Below are positions 9,972-20,769 of a DNA stretch of 64,000 nucleotides, one piece after another. Position 1 is the first letter of the stretch. Every line of letters begins with the position of its first letter. Source of the DNA: Symsagittifera roscoffensis (Eukaryota > Xenacoelomorpha > Acoela > Convolutidae); contig NC_087062.1 in assembly GCF_963678635.1 (NCBI RefSeq), forward strand, positions 35,058,052 through 35,122,051, written 5' to 3'. Under the pieces are notes generated by a model, which saw only the letters and a program-made list of their open reading frames with translations, searched no databases and was not told where the DNA came from. The position numbers were made by a program, and so were the translations under genes.

Positions 9972-11699
9972 CAGGCCTGCCAACTTTTATAAAAAGAAAC
10001 ATGACCCTGGGACGACCTTGAAAAACGAACTTTATATGAACCTAAAAATAACGTTTTCCAACTTTCAGAAAAACATGGTCAATTAAACCATTTATTTCTT
10101 GACAAATATTGAGTCAATGACAACTGCAGACTGTTGATCCATTTTGACCACAGAAACAGTTCGTTGGTTATGGAGCAGTTCCTTCTTTTCAAGAGCTTTT
10201 TTAGCCTCGTCAATGCTAGAATCAACTTCGTTCAGCTGGTTCTTGAGAGCTATGGGAGTTATTCGCTTGAAAACATGCATTCTGGTGTTGACTCTCAGCG
10301 AACTTCATGCGCGAGAATATGACAATTCTTAGTCAGAGGGCTGACAAGGAAAGGTTGAAACCTTTTGAGCAAAACTTGTATTTGCAAAGCAAATTGTTTG
10401 TTCCTTGATACAATTATGGACTGTTCTACATGCTTTTCAAGCGAATACAGAGCCGACTGAACTATAGGAACATTTGAACAGAAAAGTTTATTGTTCACAG
10501 GCGAGAATACCATGGGCACAACAACTCCGCCACTATTTTTCTTGTAAAGACGTTGTAGAAGTTGACTGGCCACTGTCAAAATCAAGGACAGTTGATCATG
10601 CACAGTCAAACTGGGGCCCTGCAGAGCTTTTGTCAGATTATGAATAGGTTTAACATGAAGAACTGTCTGATCCAAATGGACCACAAAGTTTTTGAACTTC
10701 AGAATATCTTTCAGATGCTGCTCGTCAGACATAAATACCACCTTTTCAACAATTTTGAACTTATCCAGAACTCCTTGTAGCAGCTTGAAAATTGACAAAA
10801 ATTGTGCACTACTGTACTTCGCTCCCCTGTGACATCGAGTGCCAAACACATCGGTTGCAGAAGTGATCTGGCTTTCAGAGAAGAAGAAACAAAAGCTGAA
10901 AACCCTTCTGCAAACTTAATCACTTTCGTAAACTCAGACACAAAAAAAGTCAGTATTAACTTTGACATTTAGTTCCATGGTCCTCAAATATCGATTTTTT
11001 CGAACACCGTCCGCATAGTAAACAACCCAGAGTTCAATCCTTGTTTTACCATAAGATGTTTCGTCGAGATGAATACCGACCAACTTGTCTTTGATTTCAT
11101 TTTTCAAAAAAGTACGAGCGTATTGGGCTATTCCGTGAACTGCCACATAGGTTGCTTTCATCTTTCCACATTTAATAATAGCGTGGCCCGAATCGGGAAA
11201 CACTTGTTTGTACTTCCCGCGAGCACCAGATGCCGAATCACTGGAAGCGAAAGACTGGCCGTTCACCACAAAATCAAGAACATGAATAATAAGTGCACTC
11301 AATCGCTGGCAATCAGTCCTAATGTCGGGAGTTGCAGCGCGCGCAGTTACCGCTTTCTTGTGTAGCTGAGTCTCTTCATGTTGCTTTAGATCGAATCGCC
11401 CATGTGAAATCCGAAAAACGCGATTATCCAATTTGCATCGGACTTGGTCCTGGTTCTCTGCATTGGCCCAAGAAAACCCCTCGAGTAGAGCTGATGACAC
11501 AGTACATTTTCCCATTCTCTGGAACAAATCAACTTTCGAAAAAAATGAAGGTTTAAAAAAAACCTATATAAAATAGACGCACTACGTGTAACTCATTGAA
11601 AAACAATTAAAAACATGAAATATGAACTCTCGCTCAAATATGAAACAAATATGAACCATATAAACTAGTTCATATAATATGAACTAGTTGGCAGGCCTG
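9972..11699 (-). mobile_element. hAT DNA transposon, copy 2
   Basis: The same element as at 6044, carried along by the tandem duplication. TSDs GACTTAGG lie at 9964-9971 and 11700-11707. This is not an independent insertion, because the flanks are duplicated too. Confidence 0.92.
10092..11527 (-). pseudogene. hAT transposase-like gene, frameshifted (copy 2)
   Basis: Carries the same frames and the same two breaks as the copy at 6164-7599, with a single Leu-to-Phe difference (SELTK versus SEFTK). Confidence 0.65.
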
Positions 11700-11831
11700 G
11701 ACTTAGGTTGGAAAAAAAGAAGGTTGGTACTAAGTACTAATACTTAGCCTAATTGTTGTGATAAACTTATTAAATAGTTTCAGATTTGGACTGAACACTG
11801 AGATAACTCTTACACCTTACTGGGAGCTATC

Positions 11832-12447
11832 ATGATGTTGAACATTATCAAAGAAAAATTTAACCAACTGTCGAATGATATTGATCCATCTTTGAAATCA
11901 ATTCTGCAAGATCTTTTATGCCATGTTGAAACTCAAAGCGGCACCATTGCAAACATGAAAAATGAATTAATTTAGAAAAAGTAAATGATCTGGAGCGCTA
12001 TTCCTCAAAAGATTGTATCATTATAAACAATATACCTCTGCGACATGGCTCTGATTATGTAGAAGATGTAATCGCATTCTTTTGTGAAGCAATTGACATC
12101 TATGTGCCTCGTGATTCCATGGTAGCGTGTCACCCTCTAGGCCCAATTCGCGACATCAAAAACCCCCCAGCCATTATTGTGAAATTTGTCTATTTTGATA
12201 TGAAAGACCGTATCTGGGCAAGGAAGCATTTTTACGACATTATCTCAATCAGATCAATAAAAAACCTGCATACCTTTTTGAGAGACTGACAAAGAAAGAT
12301 TCAGATTTACTCGACTACATGAAAGGCCTTAATTTGAATACAACAACGAACAATTGCGCACCGCAAGTCTTTATGAAGCGTAAGAACGGGAAGGTGTTCA
12401 CTCGTAATGTTGCAGACTCGGTTGATGCGGAAACGTTGCTCAATTAG
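11832..12447 (+). pseudogene. LINE B ORF1 (copy 2)
   Basis: Same ORF1 as at 7904. It has the shared early frameshift plus a private 1-bp deletion in the T-run near 12233, which ends the frame after ARKHFYDI. It directly precedes ORF2, so it belongs to the contiguous LINE B. Confidence 0.65.
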
Positions 12448-12732
12448 GAAATCAAGATGCAAGATGAGGCTAAATGTCAACACGACATCGCCAAAACGAG
12501 TGTCTCCGCCAAGTCCCGGGTCGGATCAGCAAATCCTTGATTATGTTAAGAAGCACAGAAATGAACCTGAAAAAATTGTGCAGTATGTTGATAACTTAGC
12601 AAAACAATCTCCTCAAACTGAGCTTCATTCTAATGTTAGCAATACTTCAAGTGTGTTTACTGTGTTTACTTCAAGACAAGACAGCCTCAGTAGGGACTTT
12701 TATTCAATCTCATTTTTATTTTATTTCATTTT

Positions 12733-15445
12733 ATGTCCCCATCGTCATTTACCCAAATTCTTGAGGCCGTTTCATTACTAAATGTTAACGTGCGATCACT
12801 TAAATCTAATTTTTAAGCCTTTAAAGTAAGTCTTGAGCAACTTGCAATAGCCCCAGCAGTTATCGCTGTCACTGAAACTTGGCTGAACCCTAATGATTCA
12901 GCCGAGTTGTTCAATTTGCAAGAATACAAGTTTTTCTCGAGTCCTCGGCTGAGCAGAGGAGGTGGAGTGAGTTTATATATACGAACGGAGCTTATTACAA
13001 GCCAGTTAGTGGAGCTGTCTGCAGGAGAAATTTTAAAAATAAAGGTTGTAGCAGGTGATAAAACGGCAACGACTGTAACTGTTTTATATCGTCAACCGTC
13101 AATGAGGGTCGAGGATATTGTCCACAAACTAGAAAAGGTCTCAAGCGAAGCCAAGTCGAAAAAGAGACATATGATTATGGGAGATTTTTAATATTGACAT
13201 GATGAAAAAACACAAAGCAAGAGATGATCTTACTGAAATGTTCAGTTTTTTCGGTTATCATTTGTTGTCACCTCTGTTACCGACACGAGTAACTTCAAAA
13301 ACAAACTCTTGTATCGATCATATTTGGGGAAATATTGGAATAAACATTAGTTGTATACACCGCTGGGGTCCAGCCGATCATTTCATGATTAAAGTTTCTA
13401 TCTCTATGCCAAAATTGGTTAGACGATATAAAGAAACATTTAGCTTTGCTTTCCTCTTACAGTCCAAATGGAAGGAAGTTGATGGTACCTTGTCCGATTT
13501 AGATAAATCTGCTGGAAAGTTCTCTGAAATAATTCTCAGTTGCATTGATAGGTTTGCTCCCTCTCAAACTCGTTATGTGCCGAAAAATAACAAGTCGTGG
13601 GTGACAAAAGAAGTGAAAAAAGTAGCAAATAAAAAAGCATTCGCATACAGGACATATATAAAAAAACCCTACAGAAGATAACAAGATCAAATATAACTCA
13701 TTACGAAACAAATCCGAAAGCCCTGAATCGGAAATCATTCAGAAGTTTCTGGAGATCAAAGCTAAACACAACAGACTCTCATAAGTATCATAAAGCGGTT
13801 GCAGCATATCTTAGAAAACATAAAAATGTAACGTTGCCAGATGATAAAAATGAAAAAAAGCTCAAGTTATGAACAATTTTTTTGTAAATATTGGTCCAAA
13901 TCTAAGTGATAAAATTGGAGTTGCAGATCCTATTTCATTAGAAAAGGTTGATTATTCAATGTTCTTTCCGAGTATAAAGGAAACAGAAATAGAACAAATA
14001 ATAACAGAATTACCAAATAAACTCAGCTCGGGTTGTGATTGCATCAATACAGCAATAGTCAAATTATGTAAACCAATAATCACGCCATGGCTCACGAACT
14101 TTTTCAATACCTGCTACACAAATGGGTGCTATCCGAAATACTTAAAAATTGCCAGTTTTTCCGATTCATAAAGGTGGATTGCAAGACGAATATGGAAATT
14201 ATCGACCCATATCTTTGTTATCAACGCTGTCAAAAATCTTTGAGAAGAGAATTCATTTCCGATTAAGTAGTTATTTGGAAAATTGCAAGTTGCTCAGTAC
14301 AAATCAATATGGCTTCCGTAGTAAATTAAGCACAGTTAAAGCGGTTCTAGATCTAACAGAAGAGGTTCGTAACCTGAGAGATCAGAAGAATAAAGACGTT
14401 ATGTTAGTTATATTAGATCTGAAAAAAAGCTTTTGACACTGTCAATCATGCGATCTTAATTGATAAATTAAAGCGGTATGGAGTAAGAGGAAAGTCGCTG
14501 GAAATTCTAAGAAGTTACTTGTCTAATAGGAAACAGTATGTTGTCCTAAATCAATTTAAAAGCGAATTGAAAGATGTTTTGTGCGGGGTGCCACAGGGTT
14601 CAGTCTTAGGACCGTTGCTCTTTTTGATCTATATCAATGACCTTCCCAGAATTGTAAGAAATTGCCGACTTACTTTGTTTGCTGACGATACATCTGTTAA
14701 TAAAAATAAAAACGCTTCCCTTGATGACTTTCAAGAAGATCTAAATCGAACAGATAACTGGATGAAGTTTAATAAACTTACCGTAGAAGGATCGAAGTCT
14801 AAGCTACTAATTTTTTCAAAATCCAAAGCGGAGGCTATATATTTTGCAGACACTTGTTTACAGCCCATTGCTAGCTGCAAATACCTAGGCATTGAATTGG
14901 ATAATAAACCATCCTTCAAAGATCATATTGAGAATATACGAAAAAAATTAACCCGGTTCTGTAGAGTTGCATACCGCCTTCGTAATGTGATGACCAGTTC
15001 ACAAATGGTCATGTACTACAAAACTTATGTACAACCTTGTGTTCAATATGGAGTTCTTGTTTATGGAGCAGTTTGCAAAAGTGCATTAGATGTTATCCAT
15101 AAACTACAAAAACGATTTTTTCGTATAACTTTTTGCAAAAGTTATCGTGACTAGATAACGGATATAAGGGCCGAAAGCAAAATTGCTACATTATACGAGT
15201 TACATGTATATGAAATTCTAAAGAAAATAGTCATTGAAGAATTGTCTCAGAAATGTGAAACTATTTTTTATTCAACGAGGTCATCAGTAAAGGGTGCTCG
15301 TATTTTACCATCAATGAAAAGTAGGCTTAAATATAACTCTGTTTCCCATCGTGTTGCCAAATTAATCAATATATTAGCCAATTGGTGTGTAAACCCACCT
15401 TTGAAACCCATCATTCAAAAAATGCTTTCTGTCATTCAATCTTAG
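12733..15445 (+). pseudogene. LINE B ORF2: endonuclease-reverse transcriptase, broken
   Basis: A LINE pol with APE endonuclease (VNVRSLKSN, VIAVTETWL, RGGGVSLYIR, MIMGDF, then SCIDHIW and GPADHF) and RT ([57 protein letters not shown]). Breaks are an in-frame TAA at about 12814, an extra T after GDF near 13186, frame losses near 13680 and 13865, a shift near 14160, and one in an A-run at about 14427 just before the expected AFDT motif. The C-terminal part continues through 15242-15445 (FYSTRSSVKGARILPS). The RT is closer to jockey/CR1-like enzymes than to LINE A and is a distinct family. Inactive. Confidence 0.85.
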
Positions 15446-15772
15446 ATTCATCTATAATAGGAAATTGCAATTTGATTGATGAATTATATCGCTAGACTTG
15501 AACTAATCCATTCTAACTTCCCTGAGTCCTCGGTTAGACCTGATAACCTCTCGTCTAAGGTACCAGGCAGTGGACACTAGGAAGGGGGGTTAGAAAAAAG
15601 CGACAACTGGATTACCAGCTCTTAAGAACTGGGCCCACTTGCTAGCTGATTAAATTAACTGACCTTATTTCGCATCCGCCCGCTGTCAGTTGTATACCCT
15701 TGTAGGTATAAGCTTGCATCATATCTCTGGTTCTCATATTAAAGAATAAAGATCTTAAATTAAAAAAAAAAA

Positions 15773-16280
15773 GTGATTGCACTATTTAAGTTTTGTTTTT
15801 TTTTCTTTCGCATTTAATTTGCCTCTTTGACCGAAATTAATTATTGAACCTTTTGATCTGATGTCATATGATGTGATTCCTTTACAGGGCAACCTTCAAC
15901 AAGCCTCTCGTTGGCTTTCTGGTTGTCCTATCATGTGTTATTTTTGAAATGTTGCATATTGTGTTATGATAATTTGATTACTCATGATGAATATTTAAAT
16001 AAATATATAAATAATACACTAGCTTCGCAAATGTAATCAAGCTACCAATGTATTAAAAGACTTTGATAATCCAGGTGCTTACAGGAGTCTATATTCCGCG
16101 TAACTATTATGATGATTATTATTATTAAAAAGTCGGTACCAGACTACAACAGAAATTTCATAAAAGTCTAATCAAACAATTTTTTTTAAAAAATAGTCGT
16201 GTACTGCTCTTCATTTGAATTTTCAATTAAGAGCTATATGTGCATACAGCACCCTCTCTGCCGAAACTCAATGTGCTTAC
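15773..16280. other. Intergenic or intronic AT-rich stretch
   Basis: No gene recognised. A short (ATT)n run is present near 16108-16123. The stretch sits immediately 3' of the Sec5 exon, so it and LINE B may lie inside a Sec5 intron. Confidence 0.5.
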
Positions 16281-16541
16281 GTCAGATGTGCCCTCCCCTC
16301 CAGATTGAGTGGTCACAATGATATCTCCGGTGACCTCTTCAGCAGTGACCACCAAATTCATGCACTTGATGTGCGTCTGACTAATCCACTTAGCCTGTGC
16401 TATACACTCCACTCCACATATCTTCACTGATTTCACATCGTCCCTCGTGAAGCCCAAATTGTTGCCCCTGATGTCTATCGGAGTCTCGTAGGGTCCAAAA
16501 TTTGGCCTCACGCCACTCACCACAGGTTGATTGGAACTCAT
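16281..16541 (-). CDS. EXOC2: Exocyst subunit Sec5 (EXOC2), N-terminal TIG/IPT exon
   Basis: Sec5 is a subunit of the exocyst, which tethers secretory vesicles to the plasma membrane; its N-terminal Ig-like TIG domain binds Ral GTPase. The 87 codons read PVVSGVRPNFGP, IDIRGNNLG, VKICGVECIAQAKWIS and GDIIVTTQSGGEGTSD. This matches the Sec5 TIG domain in order and spacing, beginning at the protein N-terminus as in other animals. I chose the Met at 16541 (MSSNQP). A possible acceptor (TTTTTAG) lies 14 bases upstream. The exon most likely ends at the donor GTAAGC (plus-strand 16275-16280), where homology stops. No further Sec5 exon was found on the minus side in this window, so the rest of the gene is either beyond LINE-filled introns or lost. 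Confidence 0.75.
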
Positions 16542-16599
16542 ACGCTCAAACTCATCTAAAAACATCTTCAGAACGTTTCTTCTCTTCTCTATCACAAAC

Positions 16600-17140
16600 C
16601 TCAGACAATCAATTAAATATTTAAGAGTATTAGCAGGACTTGAAAAGATTATTTAAGTGAATCAGTTAATTTATAAATTTGGTAAACAAATAATGATAAT
16701 GCAGATATCTTCAATGGCGAGTAGGTCGGCAACGAGCCATTAAGCGCTGCTGAAATTAAGACGAGACTGTTCGTATACAAGGGCGGAGCCAAAAATGTTC
16801 CCACTGGCTTAAAAGGTCTACGAAGTAAGTGCTCTTTGAAAAAATAGATGAAAATTTCAAAAAAAAAGAAATTGAAAAAGTTGGAGCTTTTCTTTTAAAT
16901 CAGCCTCCAAACGATATGTTAAACACGAAAAAAAAACAATTTCGCATATGCCAAAGTCTTTAAAATAAAAAATCAATCCAAATTGAAAAAGGTTAGCTAT
17001 TTGGAGGGAACAAATCTCCGCTTACCCGTTTATAGTCCCAAACTGACATTATTTGAACACCCATAACTTAACGACAAAAATCGCTGGTGGAAGTTCTTTT
17101 TAAATTTGATCTCAGGTCAACAATACTTATCAGATGATTT
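16600..17140. other. Non-genic stretch 5' of the Sec5 exon
   Basis: AT-rich with A-runs. No coding or RNA gene recognised. Confidence 0.5.
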
Positions 17141-17149
17141 AAAAACCGA

Positions 17150-17950
17150 TTAAAACGGCTAGTCGAAATTTGCCTGGAGAAAAAAATCGTTTGCTTGTTT
17201 ATTTCTCGATCTTGTTTGACAGCTGATTTCACAGACAGCCATGTGAACATAACCACAACCTTTTAGTATACATCGTTTGTCTTGTAAACGGAAAACCTGT
17301 AGTGGCCACAGCAGAGAACATGCCAAACTAAAAATCTTTTCAAAAAATCTTCAGAACTAGAAATCTTTTCAATGCATTCCAGTTTTAGGCAAGTAATTAT
17401 TGCAATGAGCATGTTGTGTTATTAAGTATTTGTTCAAAAACGTACAGGATGATTGATAGTATTGAAAAACCACTCTGTCAAAAACGTAGCATTTTTTGTT
17501 CGACTTGTGTTCAGAAATTTCAATTCTTGTCATTCCTTTATGGGCCATCATTTGTAGTAATGGTCCATAGAGGGATGATTCAAACTTCGGAAACAACAAC
17601 AAAAAAGGCTATCTTATTGTCAATACTACCAATCATCCGGTACTTTGCGTACAAGTAGAACACATTCTAACACAAAACACTCAATTACTTGCACAAAACC
17701 GGAAAACAATGAGATTTTTAGTTTCAGTAAAAACGACTAAAGCTTCGGCATATTATGTGCTGTGGCCAGTACCAATTTTCCCTTTACAAAAACGATGCAT
17801 AAAAAAGATTTTGGTTAAGTTCACATGATTGTCTGTGAAATCAACTGTCAGACAAGATCGAGAAACAAACTCGAGGAAAATTGACTAAAAACAAGCAGAC
17901 GATTAAATTTACGATGTCTCGTGCTTTGAAGTAATTTTTCATGAACATAT
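17150..17950. repeat. Large imperfect palindrome (foldback element)
   Basis: The left and right halves are inverted copies about 400 bp long, with the centre near 17557. Near the centre CATTCCTTTATGGGCCAT faces ATGGTCCATAGAGGGATG. Further out GATGATTGATAGTATTG faces the reverse complement of CAATACTACCAATCATC. The outer parts (CTCGATCTTGTTTGAC, AAACAAGATCGAGAAA-type) are inverted copies as well. The outer arms belong to the repeat family that fills 17.8-20.7 kb. Confidence 0.75.
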
Positions 17951-18756
17951 ATAGAGACCACGTCTCACCAGACACAACATTGACTTTGAAAAAGAATTAC
18001 AGTTCATTACTGATTGAACCTATACAAAGTCATTGCAAAATGTTGCTTCCAGTAGCTGGGACCTGGCCGACAAGATAACGCTTACTAGTTCAACAAAAAT
18101 TGCCATACTTTGGTGTATGATCAAATAGTGTATTCTAAATAGTGTAATCTAAATAGTGATTAAAAATAGTGTATTCTAATAGACTGCTCTCACGAGGTGT
18201 GTCAGTATATGCAGTCATCAGACTACTCAACAATCAACCAAAAATTGTTATCGCAAAAGAAGTTGTCGTAACTAAAATTGTTTGTTATAGCTTTGGTAAT
18301 TTTGTTTTCTCGGAGTTAGGATAACAGGCAAAGTATCAAATTTGTTTAAGCTGCTATAGATGAAAACGGAAGTTTCTAGCTGCGAAATACGTATTTCTGT
18401 AACTTGGGGTCGTTTTTTGACTTTTTACTGCAAAAACGGCAGCTACGGTGAATTTCCTGACCAGCGTTTAGTAGTTTCCCATGTCTCGTGATTAGAAGCA
18501 TTTTTTAACGAATCATGCGGAGATTGAAGAGACATTACAGACAACGTGAACACAGACACTGTGACTAAAGCGAAACGGATATATCAAAACAAAAAAAAAA
18601 CAACCCATAACTTGGCTTCATTGTTTGGATTCTCGAATATAATCAAGCAATGACAGGGCTAGTCAACGGTTTCCACTTGAATTGTGAACTAGAACTACAC
18701 GTGAAAGGCAAATGTAAACTGGAACTATAAACGCAGTGAAATCAAAGCCAAATAAG

Positions 18757-18835
18757 AACACGTGGCCGAGCAGTCTCAGCTAAAGTGAATATCTAGTCCG
18801 ATCCCCCTGGCGTAGGTTCGAGCCACCCCAAGGCC
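18757..18835 (+). repeat. tRNA-like sequence, possible SINE head
   Basis: Has an A-box-like GTGGCCGAGCAGTCT and a perfect B-box GGTTCGAGCC (18815-18824) with long-variable-arm (Ser/Leu-like) spacing. The anticodon stem does not fold cleanly, so it is a pseudo-tRNA or SINE, not a working gene. Confidence 0.35.
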
Positions 18836-19278
18836 ATATGGCCATTCAGTTGTTAATAAGGAAAATGTTCGGCTACCTTATTTTACTACTATTGTGTAAT
18901 AGTTATGTAACAGTTATGCAATAATTACGTAAAACTTATGTAATTGTGTAAAAACTACAGAAGCTCATATACCGAGCCCGTATAAACGTAAAACCAATCG
19001 AATTCGACCTTGTCTGGCCTCAAAAAGACAGATTTTTGGCTAATAACTTTCGTGTTTGCTGTCAACTATTGCTGCTAAAATTACGTACGATTTATGTTGC
19101 TTATATCCTCTAAAACTTATATGCTCTATTGTTTTTTTTTGGTTTTGTTCCGACACAAATCAGACAGTTTCTTCCTTTTTCCTATAAATTGGAAAGAAAT
19201 TAATTTATTCAACTCGGTGTTTTCATACTTTACCTGAGCATTTGTTAGTCAACCGATCTACGATGAGATCTACCCCCT

Positions 19279-19296
19279 CCCCCCCCCCCCCCCCCC
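19279..19296. repeat. Poly-C run of 18
   Basis: A homopolymer run preceded by another short C-run. Length may be unreliable in the assembly. Confidence 0.9.
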
Positions 19297-20769
19297 GCCA
19301 CAGACCCAGGCAACCGGACAGACCCGAATGTGAGAGGTAGAAACATTAACTTTCGGCCGATTAGGTTTCCGTCACTAGATAACCAGCTCTTCCGCCTTTG
19401 TCATCTGACAAAATTGTCAATTTTCCTCTCTGATTGGTTATTTTTTCATTCATTCCTTGACACTTCAAATTAATTTGAGTTCCTGGCAATAAAAAAATTT
19501 CTGAAGTTATGTTAATAATCTTCATATCGCCACTAAAGTTGAACATTCCATAGAAATCTCCAACAAAAGGACTCTCAATCAAATTCAAAGCAAAGATGTC
19601 GCTTCAAAACTAGCCAGGTAGACGAAAGCCCTACGAACGCATCCGATCACGGTTATTGGTGATATCAACCGACTGTTACATATAATTGTTATCATCTGTT
19701 TCGACAATCGCGATCGGGAAAAACGCTGGCTTGTCATCTAAGACTTGGTAACTAACTAAATAAATAAGTGAAAACTGAAAATTTCACAGGAGCAAGATTT
19801 CACGGATTGCTCCTCAAGATGTTTGGCATACTCTAGGAAACAAAGGGAGTGTCTTCTGCATGCAGACTGAGATCGTAATGGACCGTGCTAAGTTTAATAG
19901 TTACAATCGGTTTCGGCGATCCGACTTAAACGCTGGTGTGTCATGTAACACGTAGGATGTAATCAAACGCGAAACTCACCATGAAAAATTCAAAGTAGCC
20001 AGATCGCAGTGAGCCAACAGTCCCAACTTTGACGGATAGCTGCTCAGCACGATTAAAATGTTCCTGGAAACACATAAGAGAAGTGTTCTGGAAGCAGATT
20101 GTGGCCGTATTCGACCGAAAATTCGATTAAAAAAAAAGATACAATTGGTTTCGACGATCTCGATTGGGACAAATACGCTCGAATGACATATAAGACTCGG
20201 AATTAATTAATCGACAAAAAACCCATAGAACTTACAAAAGTGAAATCGCAGTGGATCAACATTCCAAATCTTGACGATTCGCTGCTCAGTCTCATTGGTA
20301 TGTTCCAGGAAAAACAAGAGAAATGTCCAGGAAGCAGAGGTGATTGTTTTCACACGGTTTTTTGTGAAACCGACTGTCAGACAAGATCGGAAAAAACACA
20401 CCCGAAGAATCGACAATAAATCAGACAATTCCCTGCGTGCTGTTCAGAAAAAAAATTTCTAATGCCTCGTGCTGTAAGAACAATTTCATCGACACGTGTG
20501 AAGATTGAAGAGACATTACTTAAAAACAGTTCTTCGAATCTTTCAAGAAAGGATCAAATCAATGGATAGCTCTTGACAAATAAAATCGCCCTGAACTAGT
20601 GAAAACTATAGCAAAAAAAAAATTTCGTTTCAGTAGGAAGTTCAGTTAATATTTTTACAGCGTGGATAATTTTAATTACTCCATAGAAGATTTCATACGC
20701 TAGTTTGACAAGTAAGACGTACGAAGTAATCAAACGAGAATAAAAGCCATAATACCCGACCCTTACGAG

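Larger units (their letters stand above)
8947..12873. repeat. 3.93-kb tandem duplication, copy 2
   Basis: The second copy of the unit described at 5019. Here the sequence continues past the breakpoint into LINE B ORF2, so this copy retains the original context and copy 1 is the truncated one. Confidence 0.95.
11708..15772 (+). mobile_element. LINE B, non-LTR retrotransposon with poly(A) tail
   Basis: Includes the 5' region after the hAT insertion, ORF1, the broken ORF2, a 3' UTR, the signal AATAAA (15745-15750) and a terminal A-run (15762-15772). The true 5' end is upstream of the hAT element and is not defined. A second truncated 5' part lies at 7780-8946 because of the tandem duplication. 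Confidence 0.8.
17810..20760 (+). repeat. Degenerate repeat block, family R (block 1)
   Basis: Contains several diverged units with recurring landmarks: CTGTCAGACAAGATCG, a motif around ATGTCTCGTGCTTTGAAG (17914, 18481, 20461), GGTATGTTCCAGGAAA, and TTGAAGAGACATTAC. The same units, in the same order, occur at 40.36-43.4 kb. Short tandem copies of a AATAGTGTATTCTA-like 14-mer sit at 18126-18180. I see no protein-coding gene. The open frames in it are short and not conserved between units. Confidence 0.65.

Noticed and set aside
17369-17658. Two overlapping frames (77 and 80 codons) on opposite strands as genes
   Set aside because: They mirror each other because they lie in the arms of a palindrome; no family similarity.
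19361-19588. A 75-codon minus-strand frame as an exon
   Set aside because: It has no recognisable domain, no splice signals I trust, and lies inside a repeat block.
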